DNA from: Candidatus Fermentibacterota bacterium
GTDB taxonomy: Bacteria; Fermentibacterota; Fermentibacteria; Fermentibacterales; Fermentibacteraceae
Reading direction: 5' to 3'
Assembly (NCBI GenBank): GCA_012523605.1
Contig: JAAYTY010000093.1
Location: 1 to 7,548 of the forward strand
DNA: 7,548 nucleotides
This document shows, in pieces, positions 1 through 5,445 of the stretch (positions are counted from its first letter, which is position 1; each line of letters starts with the position of its first letter). The position numbers and the translations under genes are program-made. The notes below the pieces were generated by a model that ran no database searches, had not been told where the DNA came from, and was given only the letters and a program-made list of their open reading frames with translations.

Positions 1-498
1 GACCTGCTGGAGCGCGCCGAGCAGGAGCTGGTGGACAGAGCGATGAGACGCTTCGCCGCGAATCCCGCGATTGGCCTCCTGGGAAGCACCCGGGCCCGCC
101 GGCTCGGAGTGTTCTCGTTCGTCCTCGATGGAGGCAGGCTTCACCACAAGCTCGCCGTGAGGCTTCTGAACGACCTACACGGCATCCAGGCCCGTTCGGG
201 CTGCATGTGCGCCGGGACATACGGCCACCATCTGCTCGGGATCGGGAAGGAAGCCTCGAAGAGCATCCGCTCGGCCCTCGACCACGGCGGGATCTGGTCG
301 AAGCCGGGCTGGACGAGGATATCGGTGTCCCCTCTCACCGATCCGGAAGACCTGGATCTCGCCCTGGACGCGATAGACTCGATCTCCACAGGATATCGTG
401 ATTACGAGGGTCTCTACGAAAGGGACGAATCGGGGGAATATGTGTGGGCCGGCGGTGGTTTCCTCGAGGAGCCACCGAGGCTGGAGCTGTCAATCTGA
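1..498 (+). CDS. Cysteine desulfurase-like class V aminotransferase, C-terminal part (5' cut by window edge)
   Basis: The reading frame is open from base 1 and ends at TGA 496-498, so only the last 165 residues are visible and the start lies outside. The segment RSGCMCAGTYGH (cysteines at 202-204 and 208-210) matches the mobile catalytic-loop position of SufS/CsdA-type enzymes (R-x-G-x-x-C-A), preceded by a helix with HHKLAVRLLNDLHGIQ. By alignment the second cysteine, the one before Ala-Gly, would be the persulfide-forming residue. Members of this family use pyridoxal phosphate to remove sulfur from cysteine (or selenium from selenocysteine) in the cytosol; the PLP lysine would be upstream of the window. 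The tail from about residue 130 is acidic and aromatic. I see no suf or isc partner nearby, so the substrate is uncertain: it could be a desulfurase, a selenocysteine lyase or another class V aminotransferase. The next gene starts 33 bases downstream on the same strand. Confidence 0.85.
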   Translation, partial: DLLERAEQELVDRAMRRFAANPAIGLLGSTRARRLGVFSFVLDGGRLHHKLAVRLLNDLHGIQARSGCMCAGTYGHHLLGIGKEASKSIRSALDHGGIWSKPGWTRISVSPLTDPEDLDLALDAIDSISTGYRDYEGLYERDESGEYVWAGGGFLEEPPRLELSI

Positions 499-505
499 TC
501 GGATG

Positions 506-521
506 CCCGCATGGATGCGGG
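506..521 (+). repeat. Short perfect inverted repeat / possible intercistronic hairpin
   Basis: CCCGCAT and ATGCGGG are exact reverse complements separated by GG. As RNA this would fold as a 6-bp stem with a UGGA loop. It lies between the stop of the aminotransferase gene (498) and the Shine-Dalgarno sequence of the next gene (about 523). It has no following T-run, so it does not look like an intrinsic terminator. It could stabilise the upstream message or tune translation of the next gene. In GC-rich DNA a 7-base repeat can also arise by chance. Confidence 0.35.
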
Positions 522-522
522 G

Positions 523-527
523 GGAGG
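523..527 (+). promoter_or_regulatory. Shine-Dalgarno site deciding the start at 532
   Basis: GGAGG within a purine run (GGGGAGGGGA), 4 bases before ATG 532. It favours the shorter start over the ATG at 511. Confidence 0.6.
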
Positions 528-531
528 GGAC

Positions 532-861
532 ATGGAACACAGGGTCCTTCCTGCGACCTGGAAGAGCAAGGGGTCGCTCGCCCGCGTGATAGCCGACATG
601 GAGTCCGGCGGCTGGAGCGTCGCCACTTTCGGCGAGGTTTTCAGCGGAAGCATCCTGGTGATGATCCGGGACGGTCGCCTGTGGACCCACGAGGTGGTCC
701 AGCTCTTCTGGAAGATGAAGGACAACGTGGCACAGCTCATCAGGGAGCGGGAGAAGGACGGCTGGGAGGTGGCCGCGATCGGGGACTGCCTCGGCGGCAC
801 CGTTATGATCCTGAAGAAGGTCGTCGGCGTCAGCCGGGACGGACAGCCAGCATCCTCCTGA
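532..861 (+). CDS. Small protein with tandemly duplicated GW-containing unit, function unknown
   Basis: About 109 residues. I chose ATG 532 because GGAGG at 523-527 lies just upstream; an in-frame ATG at 511 would add seven residues (MDAGGGD) but has no good ribosome binding site and falls inside the hairpin. Residues 3-47 and 53-97 align without gaps at an offset of exactly 50, with 14 identities: each half has H-x-V, W-K-x-K, an amphipathic helix, then GW-x-VA-x-x-G followed by a hydrophobic strand. The helix plus GW pattern recalls small proteins such as DUF4177 (where 'GWE' follows a helix), but I cannot assign the family. There is no signal peptide, membrane segment or Cys pair; it is probably cytosolic. 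It may be co-transcribed with the upstream aminotransferase gene. Its last 32 bases overlap the 3' end of the gene on the opposite strand. Confidence 0.75.
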   Translation: MEHRVLPATWKSKGSLARVIADMESGGWSVATFGEVFSGSILVMIRDGRLWTHEVVQLFWKMKDNVAQLIREREKDGWEVAAIGDCLGGTVMILKKVVGVSRDGQPASS

Positions 862-2452
862 CCACCGCGAGGGTCACGGCATAGACCGGCTCGACTCCTC
901 TTTCTCCCATAGGCTCCGAGAGCAGGTCCCCCGAGAGCGGCGCATCCGAGGCGTAGTACGCTATGCCTGTCTGCACCCCTTCGGCGAGCCTGCCCCTCAG
1001 CACAGCCTGCCTGACCGCCTTGGCGTACGGAATGCCCTCCATCTCCACGCCGAGGGCCTTCCACCTGGCTCTGAAATACTCCAGAACCTCGGCGTTCTGC
1101 AGGAACGTGCCGGCAACGGTCAGCATGGGGCCTCCCGTGATGACCTCGAAATCGCCGAGGCCGGCGAAATCCTCCGGCCGCAGGCAGTTCCCGATGTCAT
1201 AGACCTCCCCGGATCCCTGCTTCACGAAGAACGAGGGAAGCATGATGTCTCCCCTCGATCCGGCCAGAGTCCCCGCCTTGCCTACGATGAAAACGCTCCG
1301 GATGAGGCCGCCCAGGGCTTCCATGATCTCGTTGAAGATGAAGAAGCCCTCCTCGCCGAAGGCATAGTCCATGTTGACGATCACGCCCTCGCGCCTGCCG
1401 TTCCAGCCGAGCCTGGGATCGGCCATAGAACCGTCGATGCGCGACATGTCGACGATCTGGCAGGCCGGCATCCCGGGTGCCACGGACATGTGATGGATGC
1501 CCGCGATCCGATCCTCGGCCATCCTCTCTTCGCACGACCATCCCGGCAGAAGCCTCCTCAGCGCACCGTAGTCCGGGGAACCTCCCATGCCGGCCTCCGC
1601 AGCCCTCCGACCGACCCACGGGGACAGCACGTTCACCAGGCTGTGAGTGTTGCTCGAAACAAGATGGAGGGGGGCGCCGGAAAGGCCCAGCTGTCCGATC
1701 GCCTCCACGAGCGAGGCGGTCCATTCGCGCGCCCTGCGGCTGTAGGTCCCCACCAGCCCGAATCTGTCCGAGAAGACCACCTTGAGATCGCGCGGATGCG
1801 CCCTCGAGATGCAGCCGATCACCTCGGGAAGCCTCCCGTCCAGAGACTGGTCAAGCGACTTGAGCGCTCCGTAGTCGCACCTCAGCTCGACCGAGAGTTC
1901 GTGCAGGAGCCTCTTCCTGTCCTCCTCGCCCGGGGGCGCGGCGCCGTCCGAAACGGCGTCCAGCGCTCTCCACACCGAGTACAGCGCCGGATCCTCCGCC
2001 AGTTTGGACCTGTATGCGGAATACCTCGCCCTGATCTTGTCGGATTCGATCTGGTAGCAGGTCAGGGCCGAGACGAAGTCCAGCAGGTCGCTCATGCCGC
2101 CGCGGAAAGAGGTGACGTAGCTCTCCGCGCCGGTTCTGAATGTGGGTCTCCTGCGGGCCCTGGTCTCGACCGGGTCGAAGTCGCGCGCGACCTCGCTCTC
2201 GATCTCCCTGGCAACGGTGATCTGCCTGACCGACCATATCCCGTCGGGAAGCCTCATGAGCACGTACTTCAGCGCCCCCGCATCGACCCTGTCCGGATCT
2301 CCGGCCAGCGGGTACAGAGCCGGCTTCGAAAGGACCATCAGCTTTCTCAGGCTGGCGCCCGATTCGCCCCCGGGCCTGTAGTAGCCCCTGAGAATGATCC
2401 CCTTCGCCAGGGTCTCGAACTCCTCTATCGCCAGCCTCGCCTCCAGGCTCAT
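830..2452 (-). CDS. Protein with nucleoside phosphorylase-like C-terminal domain (probably DUF6909 family)
   Basis: 540 residues from ATG at 2452-2450 to TGA at 832-830. GGAGGT at 2463-2458, six bases upstream, supports this start; the frame stays open 38 codons further upstream but that stretch is Arg/Gly/Pro-rich and looks non-coding. Residues 1-250 are mostly helical. The C-terminal third carries motifs like those of the PNP/UDP phosphorylase superfamily: VGKAGTLAGSRGDIMLP (390-406, cf. the G-x-x-G-x-L...GDI region), a GG-x-M-x-TVAGTFLQ segment (440-452), VEMEG (469-473, cf. the ribose-binding Glu-Met-Glu), and ASDAP (501-505, cf. the base-contacting Asp of the 'SD' motif). These enzymes cleave the N-glycosidic bond of nucleosides by phosphorolysis or hydrolysis. 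I infer the fold from motifs; activity and substrate are not shown. I recall the whole protein as matching DUF6909 but cannot verify it. No signal peptide or membrane segment. It is transcribed divergently from the thioredoxin operon. Confidence 0.85.
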   Translation of the reverse strand: MSLEARLAIEEFETLAKGIILRGYYRPGGESGASLRKLMVLSKPALYPLAGDPDRVDAGALKYVLMRLPDGIWSVRQITVAREIESEVARDFDPVETRARRRPTFRTGAESYVTSFRGGMSDLLDFVSALTCYQIESDKIRARYSAYRSKLAEDPALYSVWRALDAVSDGAAPPGEEDRKRLLHELSVELRCDYGALKSLDQSLDGRLPEVIGCISRAHPRDLKVVFSDRFGLVGTYSRRAREWTASLVEAIGQLGLSGAPLHLVSSNTHSLVNVLSPWVGRRAAEAGMGGSPDYGALRRLLPGWSCEERMAEDRIAGIHHMSVAPGMPACQIVDMSRIDGSMADPRLGWNGRREGVIVNMDYAFGEEGFFIFNEIMEALGGLIRSVFIVGKAGTLAGSRGDIMLPSFFVKQGSGEVYDIGNCLRPEDFAGLGDFEVITGGPMLTVAGTFLQNAEVLEYFRARWKALGVEMEGIPYAKAVRQAVLRGRLAEGVQTGIAYYASDAPLSGDLLSEPMGERGVEPVYAVTLAVVRRMLAVRPG

Positions 2453-2457
2453 GTTGC

Positions 2458-2463
2458 ACCTCC
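2458..2463 (-). promoter_or_regulatory. Shine-Dalgarno site for the minus-strand gene starting at 2452
   Basis: On the minus strand this reads GGAGGT, six bases before the ATG at 2452. It selects this start over upstream in-frame codons such as the ATG at 2566. Confidence 0.7.
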
Positions 2464-2516
2464 GCTTCTCCGGCAATATGCTTGGGCGGGCGCGTCCCCC
2501 GTGAGGTCCGGAGGCC

Positions 2517-2531
2517 GCGCCTGACAGGCGC
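2517..2531. repeat. Perfect 15-base palindrome, candidate operator
   Basis: GCGCCTG-A-CAGGCGC: two exact 7-base arms around a single A. It lies 65 bases upstream of one start codon (2452) and about 113 bases upstream of the other (2644). The near-zero spacer disfavours an RNA hairpin and suits a dimeric regulator binding DNA, but no regulator gene is present in the window and chance is not excluded in GC-rich sequence. Confidence 0.35.
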
Positions 2532-2630
2532 ACCGAAGGGTTTCCGTCCCGGCTTGCTCCGTCCATCCTGTTGCTGCACCTCGCCTGGGAACCGGCAGGC
2601 TTCTTGCTTGATTGATGCCTGTATGCCGAA

Positions 2631-2636
2631 AGGAGG
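2631..2636 (+). promoter_or_regulatory. Strong Shine-Dalgarno site of the thioredoxin gene
   Basis: AGGAGG inside GAAAGGAGG, seven bases before ATG 2644. It is close to the ideal anti-16S complement and fixes the thioredoxin start, making the open frame upstream of 2644 untranslated leader. Confidence 0.8.
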
Positions 2637-2643
2637 CCCCGGA

Positions 2644-2973
2644 ATGGCCGGCATTCTGAAGAAGATCTCGGGAAAAGAACTCGCCGTCGTCACCGCAGTG
2701 AAAGATCGGAACGTACTCGTTGATTTCAGCGCATCCTGGTGCGGTCCGTGCCGGATGCTCCACCCCCAGCTCGAGCAGCTCGCGGCCGAGATGGCCGGCT
2801 GGGACTTCTACGAGATCGACGTGGACGAGGCTCAGGAAGAAGCCGGGAAGCTCGGCATCCGGAGCGTCCCCACCATGATAGCGTATTCGGGCGGCAGGGA
2901 GATCGAGAGGCTCGTCGGCTTCAGGGACAAGGCCTCCCTCAAGACCCAGCTCTCCGGCATCGCCGGAAAGTAG
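2644..2973 (+). CDS. trxA: Thioredoxin
   Basis: 109 residues, the normal length for a single-domain thioredoxin. The classical active site WCGPC is at residues 32-36, preceded by VLVDFSAS (strand beta), and the conserved cis-proline is in SVPT (P76). IDVDEA (58-63) and the GIRSVPTM segment also match the family. It reduces disulfides in cytosolic proteins and would be recharged by the reductase encoded seven bases downstream. There is no signal peptide or membrane anchor, so it is cytosolic. The start is fixed by the AGGAGG at 2631-2636. It is the first gene of a tightly spaced four-gene cluster, so expression is probably driven from the divergent region upstream. The gene symbol rests on family membership; I cannot say whether it is the main cellular thioredoxin. 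Confidence 0.95.
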   Translation: MAGILKKISGKELAVVTAVKDRNVLVDFSASWCGPCRMLHPQLEQLAAEMAGWDFYEIDVDEAQEEAGKLGIRSVPTMIAYSGGREIERLVGFRDKASLKTQLSGIAGK

Positions 2974-2980
2974 AGAAACC

Positions 2981-3946
2981 GTGATCGGCCTCGTTGCCGG
3001 CATCGTCGGACAGCCCTCCGGGCCGGCGGGCCGCCGTGACGTAGTCATCGCGGGCGGGGGACCTGCCGGGCTTACCGCGGCGCTCTATTCGGCCCGCTAC
3101 AGGCTCTCGACGGTCGTGCTCGAGGGATACCAGCCGGGCGGTCAGGCGGCGCTTACCGACAGGATAGACAACTACCCCGGCGTCCCCGGGGCCAGAGGTC
3201 ATGAGCTTGCCTCCCTGATGCGCTCTCAGGCCGTCGAGGCTGGCGCCGAGATCGTTCCGGCCAGGGCGGTGCGCTCCGTCCACTCGGAGGAGGGTTTCGC
3301 GACCGAGACCGACTCCGGCACCTTCGAATCCCCGGTTCTCGTCATCGCCACCGGAGCTGCGCCGAAGAAGCTGGGTGTGCCCGGAGAGGAGAGGCTCTAC
3401 GGCCGTGGAGTGAGCTACTGCGCAACCTGCGACGCTCCGTTCTTCAGAGGCAGGCGTGTGCTGGTGGTAGGCGGGGGCGACAGCGCGGTCAAGGAGGCCC
3501 TGCATCTCGCCGGATACGCCTCCAGCGTAACGGTGGTCCACCGGAGGGACGCGCTCAGGGCGGAACCCGTCCTCGCCTCGAAACTGCTCAAGAATCCGGT
3601 ATGCGGCGTGATATGGAACTCGAGGCTCCTCGAGATCCGGGGCGGAGACGGAGTAGAATCCGTCCTCCTCGAAACCCCCGGGGGACCGCGGGAACTCGAG
3701 ATGGACGGAGTTTTCGTCTATGTCGGCAGGCGCGCCGAGACCGATCCGTTCCGGGGCCTGGTGGAACTCGGTGATGACGGCACCGTAGTCACCGATGGAA
3801 CGGTCCGCACTTCGCGCGAGGGGGTCTTCGCCGCCGGAGACGTCACCGGGCGCGAGCTGAGACAGATCATAACGGCTGCCGCCGACGGCGCGCGGGCTGC
3901 GGCGGCCGCATACGACTACCTTCAGCACCATCCCGCAGCAGTCTAG
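2981..3946 (+). CDS. trxB: Thioredoxin reductase (NADPH, low molecular weight type)
   Basis: 321 residues, typical for bacterial TrxB. In order: FAD-binding VVIAGGGPAG (21-30), EGYQPGGQ (48-55), redox-active CATC with the following Asp (147-151), NADPH Rossmann motif VVGGGDSA (162-169), HRRDALRA (187-194) with the arginines associated with NADPH preference, and the C-terminal FAD motif GVFAAGDV followed by RQIITAAADG (281-303). It is a cytosolic flavoprotein that passes electrons from NADPH to thioredoxin. GTG 2981 is the only sensible start: seven bases after the thioredoxin stop, with only a weak ribosome binding site (GGAAAG/GAGA), which suggests translational coupling to the preceding gene. 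The short hydrophobic N-terminal stretch before the FAD motif is slightly longer than usual but is not a membrane segment. The partner may be the adjacent thioredoxin, the downstream disulfide oxidoreductase, or both. Confidence 0.95.
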   Translation: MIGLVAGIVGQPSGPAGRRDVVIAGGGPAGLTAALYSARYRLSTVVLEGYQPGGQAALTDRIDNYPGVPGARGHELASLMRSQAVEAGAEIVPARAVRSVHSEEGFATETDSGTFESPVLVIATGAAPKKLGVPGEERLYGRGVSYCATCDAPFFRGRRVLVVGGGDSAVKEALHLAGYASSVTVVHRRDALRAEPVLASKLLKNPVCGVIWNSRLLEIRGGDGVESVLLETPGGPRELEMDGVFVYVGRRAETDPFRGLVELGDDGTVVTDGTVRTSREGVFAAGDVTGRELRQIITAAADGARAAAAAYDYLQHHPAAV

Positions 3947-3954
3947 GGAGGATC

Positions 3955-4674
3955 ATGGCGCTTCTCTCCGCCGCCGATGCCGAACAGGTACGGAAGCTCT
4001 TCTCCACCATGACTTCCGATGTACACCTGAGGCTCTACACGCAGAGGCTCAACTGCGACACGTGCCTCGAAGCGGAGCGGATCCTGTCGGAGCTGTCGGA
4101 GCAGTCCGACAGGCTGAAAGTGGAGGTTCTCAACGCCCTCACGGACGCCGGGCGGCGCGAGGCCGACGGAGTGGAGAACGTACCAGCACTTATCGTCGGC
4201 GACGGCTCCCACGGCAGGATTCGATTCTACGGCACTCCGTCCGGATACGAATTCTCGACTCTGCTGACCGTGATAACGGATGCCGGCACTCCCGGAGATC
4301 GGCTCGAGAAGCCGGCGCTCGACTTCCTTTCCTCGCTCGCCGAAGACCTGCTGATAAGGGTCTTCGTCACCCCTACCTGCCCCTACTGCCCGAGGGCCGC
4401 CGTCACGGCCGCCAGGATGGCCGCCGCGAGCCCCCGGGTGCGCGCGGAGATCATCGAGGCGAACGAGTTCCCCGACCTCTCCCGCAGGTTCAGAGTCCAG
4501 GGCGTTCCGAGAACCGTCGTGAACGACCTGATCTACCTGGAGGGCGCTCTTCCCGAAGCCGCCTTCGCGAGGGGGCTGGGCCTGGCGCTTCCCCTGCTCG
4601 CGAAGGGCGAGCCTGTCGACATGGCGGCTCTGCTCTCGAAGCCGCGGGAGGAAGAGGAGTCGGCAGGAAAGTGA
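3955..4674 (+). CDS. Protein disulfide oxidoreductase with two thioredoxin/glutaredoxin-like domains (PDO)
   Basis: 239 residues made of two tandem thioredoxin folds. Domain 1 has CDTC (34-37) and cis-proline VPA (P77), followed by IRFYGTPSGYEF (89-100), a hallmark of the archaeal/thermophile PDO ('glutaredoxin-like') family. Domain 2 has TPTCPYCPRA (139-148; C142, C145) and cis-proline GVPR (P185). Both redox sites are intact, unlike the AhpF N-terminal domain, where the first is degenerate. Known PDOs form, reduce or isomerise disulfides in the cytosol and can be reduced by thioredoxin reductase. No signal peptide is seen, so I infer a cytosolic location. The start ATG 3955 has GGAGG at 3947-3951, overlapping the trxB stop region, with a short three-base spacer. 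Its last codons overlap the start of the next gene (GTGA at 4671-4674). The C-terminal tail is acidic (REEEES). Confidence 0.9.
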   Translation: MALLSAADAEQVRKLFSTMTSDVHLRLYTQRLNCDTCLEAERILSELSEQSDRLKVEVLNALTDAGRREADGVENVPALIVGDGSHGRIRFYGTPSGYEFSTLLTVITDAGTPGDRLEKPALDFLSSLAEDLLIRVFVTPTCPYCPRAAVTAARMAAASPRVRAEIIEANEFPDLSRRFRVQGVPRTVVNDLIYLEGALPEAAFARGLGLALPLLAKGEPVDMAALLSKPREEEESAGK

Positions 4675-5438
4675 CCTCCCTTCTGCTTCTGGCGGCCGCC
4701 GCTTCCGTGGAGTTCCCCATGGAGCCCCACGGTCTCCTGGGTGTTTACAAGTTCTTCGAATCCGACGTGGCCCATTTCGTCTATGCCGAGATCGAGGCGA
4801 GGGTCATGCCCCTGCGGTCCGGCAGGTTCGAGACCAGGCTTGGGCTCCGCATGGATACTTACATGGGCGAGAGCTGGAACAACCCCGACATGAAGTTCAA
4901 CATCTACGGAGGGCACTGGAACATCACTGCCGAACTCGGCTGGCGAACCGGATGGGGGCTCGCCAGGCTCTACACCGATCACGAGTGCTTCCACAACATC
5001 GACATGCCCGACACCCTCTCGGAGTACATGAACAACATCAAGACCGGCGTGGTGTACGATCCTCCGGATCGTGAGCCCCCGGAATCCCCTGTTCTGCTCC
5101 CGACGTCCGGGATTCCCGAAGGGTGGGCTTCGGTCGGCCTCTACAGGCCCCGGGGCGAGGGCTTCCAGAAGGGGCACGACTTCGACTGGTCGCTTCAGGG
5201 CGGGCTGGACGTGCCCCTCGCCGCCTATCGCCGCTGGACAGGCGGCCTGAGATACGTTCCGGAGTTCTTCTTCCACACCGACGGCGACACGAGTTCCAGG
5301 CACCACGCCCTGGTGTACGGACGCTACGACGCAGGTCCCGGTGAAATCGAGTTCCACGTCACGCACTACATCCGCGACACCCAGCCGTTCCGACGCCTCG
5401 AAGGCGAGACCTTCGCCGGTTTCCGCTTCATCTGGTAG
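4671..5438 (+). CDS. Small probable exported beta-strand-rich (outer membrane barrel-like) protein, function unknown
   Basis: 255 residues from GTG 4671 to TAG 5436-5438. This start overlaps the preceding stop codon (GTGA), has AGGA shortly upstream, and gives an N-terminus MTSLLLLAAAASVEF that looks like a short signal peptide, though it lacks the usual basic residues. The alternative ATG 4719 would remove it. The body has many alternating polar/hydrophobic stretches, e.g. FVYAEIEARVMPL, FETRLGLRMDTYM, WNITAELGWR, WSLQGGLDVPL, IEFHVTHYIR, and ends FAGFRFIW, an aromatic C-terminus as in outer membrane barrels. I infer a small barrel or periplasmic beta protein. The only cysteine is C106 in HECFH (H104, H108), and an HH pair is at 211-212, so it cannot form an internal disulfide; metal binding is conceivable. 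I do not recognise the family. It is translationally coupled to the disulfide oxidoreductase gene; why is unknown. Confidence 0.75.
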   Translation: MTSLLLLAAAASVEFPMEPHGLLGVYKFFESDVAHFVYAEIEARVMPLRSGRFETRLGLRMDTYMGESWNNPDMKFNIYGGHWNITAELGWRTGWGLARLYTDHECFHNIDMPDTLSEYMNNIKTGVVYDPPDREPPESPVLLPTSGIPEGWASVGLYRPRGEGFQKGHDFDWSLQGGLDVPLAAYRRWTGGLRYVPEFFFHTDGDTSSRHHALVYGRYDAGPGEIEFHVTHYIRDTQPFRRLEGETFAGFRFIW

Positions 5439-5445
5439 CAGGGGT

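Larger units (their letters stand above)
2453..2643. promoter_or_regulatory. Divergent intergenic region between the PNP-like gene and the thioredoxin operon
   Basis: This 191-base gap separates two divergent start codons and so should hold promoters for both directions. I could not find a convincing -35/-10 pair for either strand. On the minus strand, GCATATTG (2473-2480 region) contains a weak -10-like CATATT but lacks a recognisable -35. It also contains the palindrome at 2517-2531. The frame of the thioredoxin gene is open through most of this region, but the translated stretch is Arg/Gly/Pro/Cys-rich and unlike thioredoxin. Confidence 0.5.

Noticed and set aside
414..1064. - strand open frame (216 residues) opposite the small duplicated gene.
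   Set aside because: It crosses two better-supported genes, and its translation is Ser/Pro/Arg-rich without motifs; the + strand frame has an internal repeat that would not arise in a shadow.
1490..2524. Long + strand open frame (344 residues) opposite the PNP-like gene.
   Set aside because: Its translation is rich in Arg, Pro, Gly, His and Gln with no domain motifs; it is the usual antisense openness of GC-rich genes.
2453..2566. N-terminal extension of the minus-strand PNP-like gene by 38 residues.
   Set aside because: The stretch looks non-coding, and GGAGGT six bases before the ATG at 2452 supports the shorter protein.
2482..2643. N-terminal extension of thioredoxin by 54 residues.
   Set aside because: The extension is Arg/Pro/Cys-rich and unlike thioredoxin, while ATG 2644 has an excellent AGGAGG and yields the standard length.
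2939..3931. Long - strand open frame (330 residues) opposite trxB.
   Set aside because: The opposite strand encodes an unmistakable thioredoxin reductase with all cofactor motifs; the antisense translation shows none.
4062..4670. Long open frame running through the PDO gene into the envelope protein gene, allowing a 458-residue product.
   Set aside because: The upstream part is Arg/Gly/Pro-rich low-complexity translation in the shadow of the well-supported PDO gene; the GTG at 4671 with a signal-like N-terminus is the better start.
4533..5366. - strand open frame (277 residues) opposite the envelope protein gene, which would challenge the strand assignment.
   Set aside because: It has no signal, hydrophobic core pattern or ribosome binding site that I can see, and it crosses the PDO gene; the + strand frame has coupling, a signal-like N-terminus and strand periodicity.
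5439..5445. Possible bidirectional terminator between the convergent genes.
   Set aside because: Only seven bases lie between the stop codons and no stem with a T-run is visible around them.
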